DNA from: Clostridia bacterium
GTDB lineage: Bacteria; Bacillota; Clostridia; Oscillospirales; CAG-272
NCBI GenBank assembly: GCA_017452335.1
Contig: JAFTMP010000093.1
Span: 1-15,989, forward strand
Reading direction: 5' to 3'
Length of the DNA: 15,989 nucleotides
The notes under the pieces were generated by a model. It worked only from the letters and a program-made list of their open reading frames with translations. It did not search any database and was not told the DNA's origin. The position numbers and the translations under genes were made by a program. Positions 12,410 to 15,989 of this stretch are shown here, one piece after another (positions within the stretch are counted from its first letter, which is position 1; every line of letters starts with the position of its first letter).

Positions 12410-15334
12410 TCAGTATTCGTTTAACATGTCATAAAGGATCATCCAACGCGATTCTGTCCAAGAGGTCAAGAAGTCGATGTGCTCGGGATAGCAGTTCAGA
12501 TAGTAGGAAACTTGGCTTGAAACATAGCTGTGGAAGCTGTTTCCGTACATATCCCAGTGCAGAGCATTGAGATCCGCCGCGCCTTCCAGCTCAAGACCCA
12601 GCTTTTTGATCTCCTCAATGGTCTCTGCTATCGCGGGCTCCAGCTCCTTCATGCGCGCACACACTTCTGTTCTGAACCACTCTTGCTCAACGAGGGCAAC
12701 GTACCAATCACATCCGTCATCTCCCTCGGAGACAAATCCCCAGTCGGAGACTGCGGGACCGTAGGTGCCAAAGCCGAAGTCAAAGTCCCAGGGAGCGGTG
12801 AAATACAGCTTGCCGCCCGCTTGCTTATGCAAGAAGAAGCTTGCCGCGCCCACGTCCACATCCTTGGAAAGCTCCTCCAAAATGTACATGTCGATCAGCG
12901 ATTTCATGTCGACGAGCTCCTCTATTTTTGCCCGATCGCCCGAAAGGATCGCCTCATGGCACTGAATGATGTAGGATTGGATGTAGGCAAGGTCTTCGTC
13001 GGTGCAGGTATCGTTCTTCACAACGAATTCTCTTGCACTGTGCAGCTCGGTTTGGGGGTTGGGGCCGTAGCCGTCAATGTAGAAGTAGGGAGTATCCTCG
13101 TAGTTGCCTCTGAAGTCAATTTCCAAGAAATAGCCCTTCTTTTCGGACTCTGTAATGGTCTCGTCGATCTCCACGCGGTCATTTGCCACCTCTACCAGCT
13201 CGGTGACCATGTACATGCCTCTGTACTGCTCGTTGACATAGAGCTGTACCCAAGTGCATTCGGGCACGTAGGTGAAGGTGCCCATGCGCTCTGCCAGCGC
13301 CCATACCAGCTTGTTTCTTAGACCCGACAGGTCAAACTTGTTGGAGTTGAGCACCCAGTCTTTGTTTTTGCTGTCACCGATACCCAGCAGCTTTTCCTTT
13401 TCATCCAGCTTGATGCGGTAGGAATTTTTGCTGTTATAGGAGTCTTGAGAAGCGGAGCCGCTCCAGGAGGAGTTGCCTCTGCCGCGGATCTGCAGGGTGG
13501 CGGTGATGTTGTAGCGTGCATCCTCGCATCCTGTGATCACCATGGTGGCAGGCTCGTATTCCTTGGAGGTAACGGGGTAGCCGCTTTCGGTGGTGATGTG
13601 CATGCTGGGGATATTACTGCCGCCGGTAGAGAGGAAGTATGCGGAAATCTCGATATCCTTGTAAAGGGTATCGCCCGAACGCACGGGATCGGTGGAGCCG
13701 TCACTCCACATGTGGAACTTGTAGCCGGGATTGGCAATTGCCATTACAACGGAGCCCTGCTTGCCCTGAGAGATCGTTTGGTTCAGCAGTCCGCTGATCG
13801 TACCGCCGCCCATTACCTTATACTGCACGGTAAAGCTGGGGGTGACAGGGGGAATGGTGGTTTGGGTATCGGGTGCAGTGGGCTTGTAGTACTTGCTTTC
13901 GGCGTAATCGGCAGAGGCAGTGACCTGCTCAAATACCGAGTAAAAGACAGCCTTACCCGTTTGCTGCTCCATGAGCACCAGCTCGATCTGATAAGTGACC
14001 TCAGCGGTGGGGCAGAAGCCGCAGTTGATCTCATTTCCCACAAGGAAGAAGTCCACCCAGTCGCCCTTGCTCTTTTCGGGGGTGACAAGAACGGAAAGGA
14101 ACACATATTCACTTTGTCCGTCTACAGGCAGAACGGTGAAGCGCAGACGCGCCACGAATTCACTGTACTTTCTGTCCTCAGAGTCTAAATAGTCTCTGAA
14201 CATGCTGAGATTAGGGGAGAACATCAACTCGCCCGAGCTCTTTACCCGCAGACCGCCGTTATAGGTGCCTTCGCCGGGATCAAGGGTTGCATCGGAAAGA
14301 TCAATGTCATCAATGGGATCGGCAAGTCCTGTAACGCTTACGGTGCAAGTGGCACTGACTGTACCATCGTGGTTGGTTGCGGTGATGGTAGCAGTACCGT
14401 TACGAACACCCGTCAGCACGCCGTTTCCGTCAACCGATGCCACGGAGGGGTTGCTTGATGTAAAGATGAGGTTCTTGTTATCTGCGTTTTCGGGAAGGAC
14501 CGTGGTCTTTAACTGTACTTGCTCTCCTGCATCAATGCTTAGGGAATCGCTTTCAAATACGATCTGTGTGACCTTGTTGACCACGGGCGTCACCTTTACG
14601 GTGCACTGTGCGCTCAGACCGTTTTCGGAGGTGACGGTGACCTGTGCACTGCCGATCTTTCGTGCGGTAACTTTTCCTACCTGGTCAATGGAGAGTACGG
14701 TATCGTCACTGCAAATAAACTCCAAGGAGGAGAGAGGGGCAAGTGCAGGAGCGATCACGATGGGCAACTGCTTGGTAGCGCCCAGAGCCACCTCAAAGGT
14801 GTCGCTTTCAAATGCCAGCTTGGTCACCTCGGTGATCTTGTTGACCACGTTTACGGTGATGTAGTCAAAAACCTCGTTTGTAGAGCTTTTTGCGGTAATC
14901 AGTACCGTTCCCACGCGCACGGCTGTGATCTTTCCCGTTTCGTCCACGCGGGCGATCTTGCTGTCACTGGTATACCAGTTGATGGGGGTGGATTCGGCGC
15001 TTTCGGGAAAGACCGTTACGGGAAGGGTAAACTCGTTACCTGTTTCCACCTTCATGCTTTCTTTTTCAAAGCGGATGGCGGTGGGATTTTTGTCGGGATC
15101 GGGTTCGGGCTTGGAGGGGCTTGGTGCATTGCTTTCCTTTGAGGGACTCTGTGGCTGCTCTGATTTTTCACTTTCCTGCTGTGAATCATCAGACGGTTCT
15201 GCCTTGGAGGAAACGGGAGAAGATGCACTTTCTTCCGATTGAGAGGACTTGACTGTTTTTTGGCAGGCTGAAAGGAGCATCAATGCCGCCAACAGCAGTG
15301 CACCGATGGAAAGGAGTGTTTTGTTGTTTTTCAT
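12410..15334 (-). CDS. CotH-kinase-family lipoprotein with three BIG2 Ig-like domains, 974 aa
   Basis: Residues 1-23 are a signal peptide ending in LSAC, so C24 should be lipidated and the protein anchored outside the membrane. A Ser/Pro/Glu-rich linker (about 28-82) follows. Three bacterial Ig-like BIG2 domains lie at about 85-163, 168-249 and 254-335, each with a SxDxxIxxVDxxGxVTAxxxGxAxITA-like pattern. Residues 340-500 are an unassigned beta-type region. Residues 501-570 resemble an InlB-type B-repeat (GYKFHMWSDG). CotH spans about 577-970: LQIRGRGNSSW, LLGIGDSKNKDWVLNSN, FDLSGLRNKL, QLYVNEQYRGMYMVTE and FTAPWDFDFG. CotH proteins are atypical kinases; spore-coat CotH phosphorylates coat proteins. 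Here the lipoprotein signal and Ig domains suggest a cell-surface role instead. GAGGG seven bases before the ATG lies within the end of the preceding CotH gene, so the two are probably coupled. Confidence 0.9.
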   Translation of the reverse strand: MKNNKTLLSIGALLLAALMLLSACQKTVKSSQSEESASSPVSSKAEPSDDSQQESEKSEQPQSPSKESNAPSPSKPEPDPDKNPTAIRFEKESMKVETGNEFTLPVTVFPESAESTPINWYTSDSKIARVDETGKITAVRVGTVLITAKSSTNEVFDYITVNVVNKITEVTKLAFESDTFEVALGATKQLPIVIAPALAPLSSLEFICSDDTVLSIDQVGKVTARKIGSAQVTVTSENGLSAQCTVKVTPVVNKVTQIVFESDSLSIDAGEQVQLKTTVLPENADNKNLIFTSSNPSVASVDGNGVLTGVRNGTATITATNHDGTVSATCTVSVTGLADPIDDIDLSDATLDPGEGTYNGGLRVKSSGELMFSPNLSMFRDYLDSEDRKYSEFVARLRFTVLPVDGQSEYVFLSVLVTPEKSKGDWVDFFLVGNEINCGFCPTAEVTYQIELVLMEQQTGKAVFYSVFEQVTASADYAESKYYKPTAPDTQTTIPPVTPSFTVQYKVMGGGTISGLLNQTISQGKQGSVVMAIANPGYKFHMWSDGSTDPVRSGDTLYKDIEISAYFLSTGGSNIPSMHITTESGYPVTSKEYEPATMVITGCEDARYNITATLQIRGRGNSSWSGSASQDSYNSKNSYRIKLDEKEKLLGIGDSKNKDWVLNSNKFDLSGLRNKLVWALAERMGTFTYVPECTWVQLYVNEQYRGMYMVTELVEVANDRVEIDETITESEKKGYFLEIDFRGNYEDTPYFYIDGYGPNPQTELHSAREFVVKNDTCTDEDLAYIQSYIIQCHEAILSGDRAKIEELVDMKSLIDMYILEELSKDVDVGAASFFLHKQAGGKLYFTAPWDFDFGFGTYGPAVSDWGFVSEGDDGCDWYVALVEQEWFRTEVCARMKELEPAIAETIEEIKKLGLELEGAADLNALHWDMYGNSFHSYVSSQVSYYLNCYPEHIDFLTSWTESRWMILYDMLNEY

Positions 15335-15337
15335 GGA

Positions 15338-15989
15338 TTAACCCTCGCTTTGGAGTAATTCTTTCATAGTTTCCCAGCGCGTTTCGCTCCAATCTACCAG
15401 GAAATCAATGTGTTCGTCGTAGCTGTAAAGATAAGAGGATACTTGAGAGGAGACGTAGTTGTGATACTTGTTGCCGTACATATCCCAAAACTCTGCGTTT
15501 TGATCGGCGGCATCCTCTAAAATTGCCGCTTGATCGCGTACAGCCTGCATGGTTTGCTTAAATGCGGGATCCAGCTCTACCATACGTTTATAGACCATGG
15601 TGGTAAACCACTCGTGTTCGATCAGTGCAGAAAACCATGTACACCCTCTTCTGCCGCTGGAGAGCAGCTCATCGGTGCTGGTGGCGTAACCGTAAGTGCC
15701 AAAGCCGAAGTCGAAGTCCCAGGGAGCGGTGAAATACAGCTTGCCCCCTGCATCCTTTTGCAAAAAGCAGCTGGCGGCGCCCACGTCCACGTCCTTGGAA
15801 AGCTCCTCGATGATGTACATATCCACAAGGGAAGGAAGGTCAATGAGTTTTTCAATGGCGGCTTTGTTGCCGCTGACCATGGCATCATGGCACTTTTGCA
15901 TATAGTCCTTGATAAAGGCGATGTCGGCTTCGGTGCATTCGCTCTTGATGACGAACTCCCGATCGTTGCCGTTGGAGCTGTTGCCGTAT
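15338..15989 (-). CDS. Second CotH-kinase-family protein, C-terminal part (5' end outside window)
   Basis: The frame is open to the right edge of the window, so the N-terminal part and start are missing; about 217 residues are visible. They match the C-terminal part of the neighbouring CotH lipoprotein: REFVIKSECTEADIAFIKDY, then LVDMYIIEELSKDVDVGAAS, and GGKLYFTAPWDFDFGFGTYG identical in both. The DNA is also close: 15696-15745 differs at one base from 12765-12814. The ATG at 15901 lies inside this conserved region and is not the true start. Its stop codon is three bases before the start of the next CotH gene. Whether it also carries a signal peptide and Ig-like domains cannot be seen. It is the upstream member of a tandem pair from duplication. 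Confidence 0.9.
   Translation of the reverse strand, partial: YGNSSNGNDREFVIKSECTEADIAFIKDYMQKCHDAMVSGNKAAIEKLIDLPSLVDMYIIEELSKDVDVGAASCFLQKDAGGKLYFTAPWDFDFGFGTYGYATSTDELLSSGRRGCTWFSALIEHEWFTTMVYKRMVELDPAFKQTMQAVRDQAAILEDAADQNAEFWDMYGNKYHNYVSSQVSSYLYSYDEHIDFLVDWSETRWETMKELLQSEG

Noticed and set aside
12530..13321. Long plus-strand reading frame (263 codons) opposite the CotH gene
   Set aside because: It is a mirror of the coding frame on the minus strand, which has clear CotH, Ig-like and signal sequences; similar antisense frames at 13445-14188 and 14265-14864 are rejected for the same reason.

Overview
The window looks like a chromosomal segment of an anaerobic Gram-positive bacterium of the Clostridia, possibly of the Oscillospiraceae/Ruminococcaceae type. 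The grounds are a single-chain pyruvate:ferredoxin oxidoreductase, strong AGGAGG ribosome binding sites, sigma-A type promoters with 17-base spacers, a DUF951 gene, a YfhO protein, and CotH lipoproteins with bacterial Ig-like domains. This placement is inference from gene content; there is no rRNA or phylogenetic marker to confirm it.

Layout. 1-3916 (+): the C-terminal 60% of the pyruvate:ferredoxin oxidoreductase, a perfect palindrome, then an unrecognised 580-residue protein with three N-terminal membrane segments. 3931-4025: two small hairpins, then a strong bidirectional terminator between convergent genes. 4073-5683 (-): a regulator with an N-terminal AraC-type DNA-binding domain, an unassigned middle part, an SMI1/KNR4 (SUKH)-like domain and a C-terminal four-cysteine zinc-ribbon-like domain. 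5684-6203: an RNA-rich intergenic region, all on the minus strand. It holds a candidate ~72-nt structured RNA with its own near-consensus promoter and a terminator-like closing stem, and tRNA-Val(GAC) with promoter and terminator.

6204-12331 (-): a probable envelope operon read from a good promoter at 12303-12331 to a terminator at 6204-6246. The order is DUF951 protein, YfhO-family membrane protein, cardiolipin synthase, and a membrane-anchored DUF3298/RsiV-like protein with a lysine/alanine/proline-rich cytoplasmic tail. Gaps are short (42 and 23 bases) and the yfhO start overlaps the DUF951 end, so the four are probably co-transcribed. 12351-15989 (-): two adjacent CotH-kinase-family genes three bases apart. 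The complete one is a lipoprotein with three Ig-like BIG2 domains; the other runs off the right edge. They share nearly identical DNA in the CotH core.

Functionally, the left end is central anaerobic carbon metabolism (pyruvate to acetyl-CoA with reduction of ferredoxin). Most of the rest is cell-envelope biology: phospholipid synthesis, probable glycosylation by a GT-C-like membrane protein, and surface-anchored kinase-like proteins. The least explained items are the candidate small RNA at 5820-5891, the AraC-SUKH-zinc fusion, and the polycationic membrane protein beside cardiolipin synthase. I see no CRISPR array, transposase, phage gene or plasmid origin.
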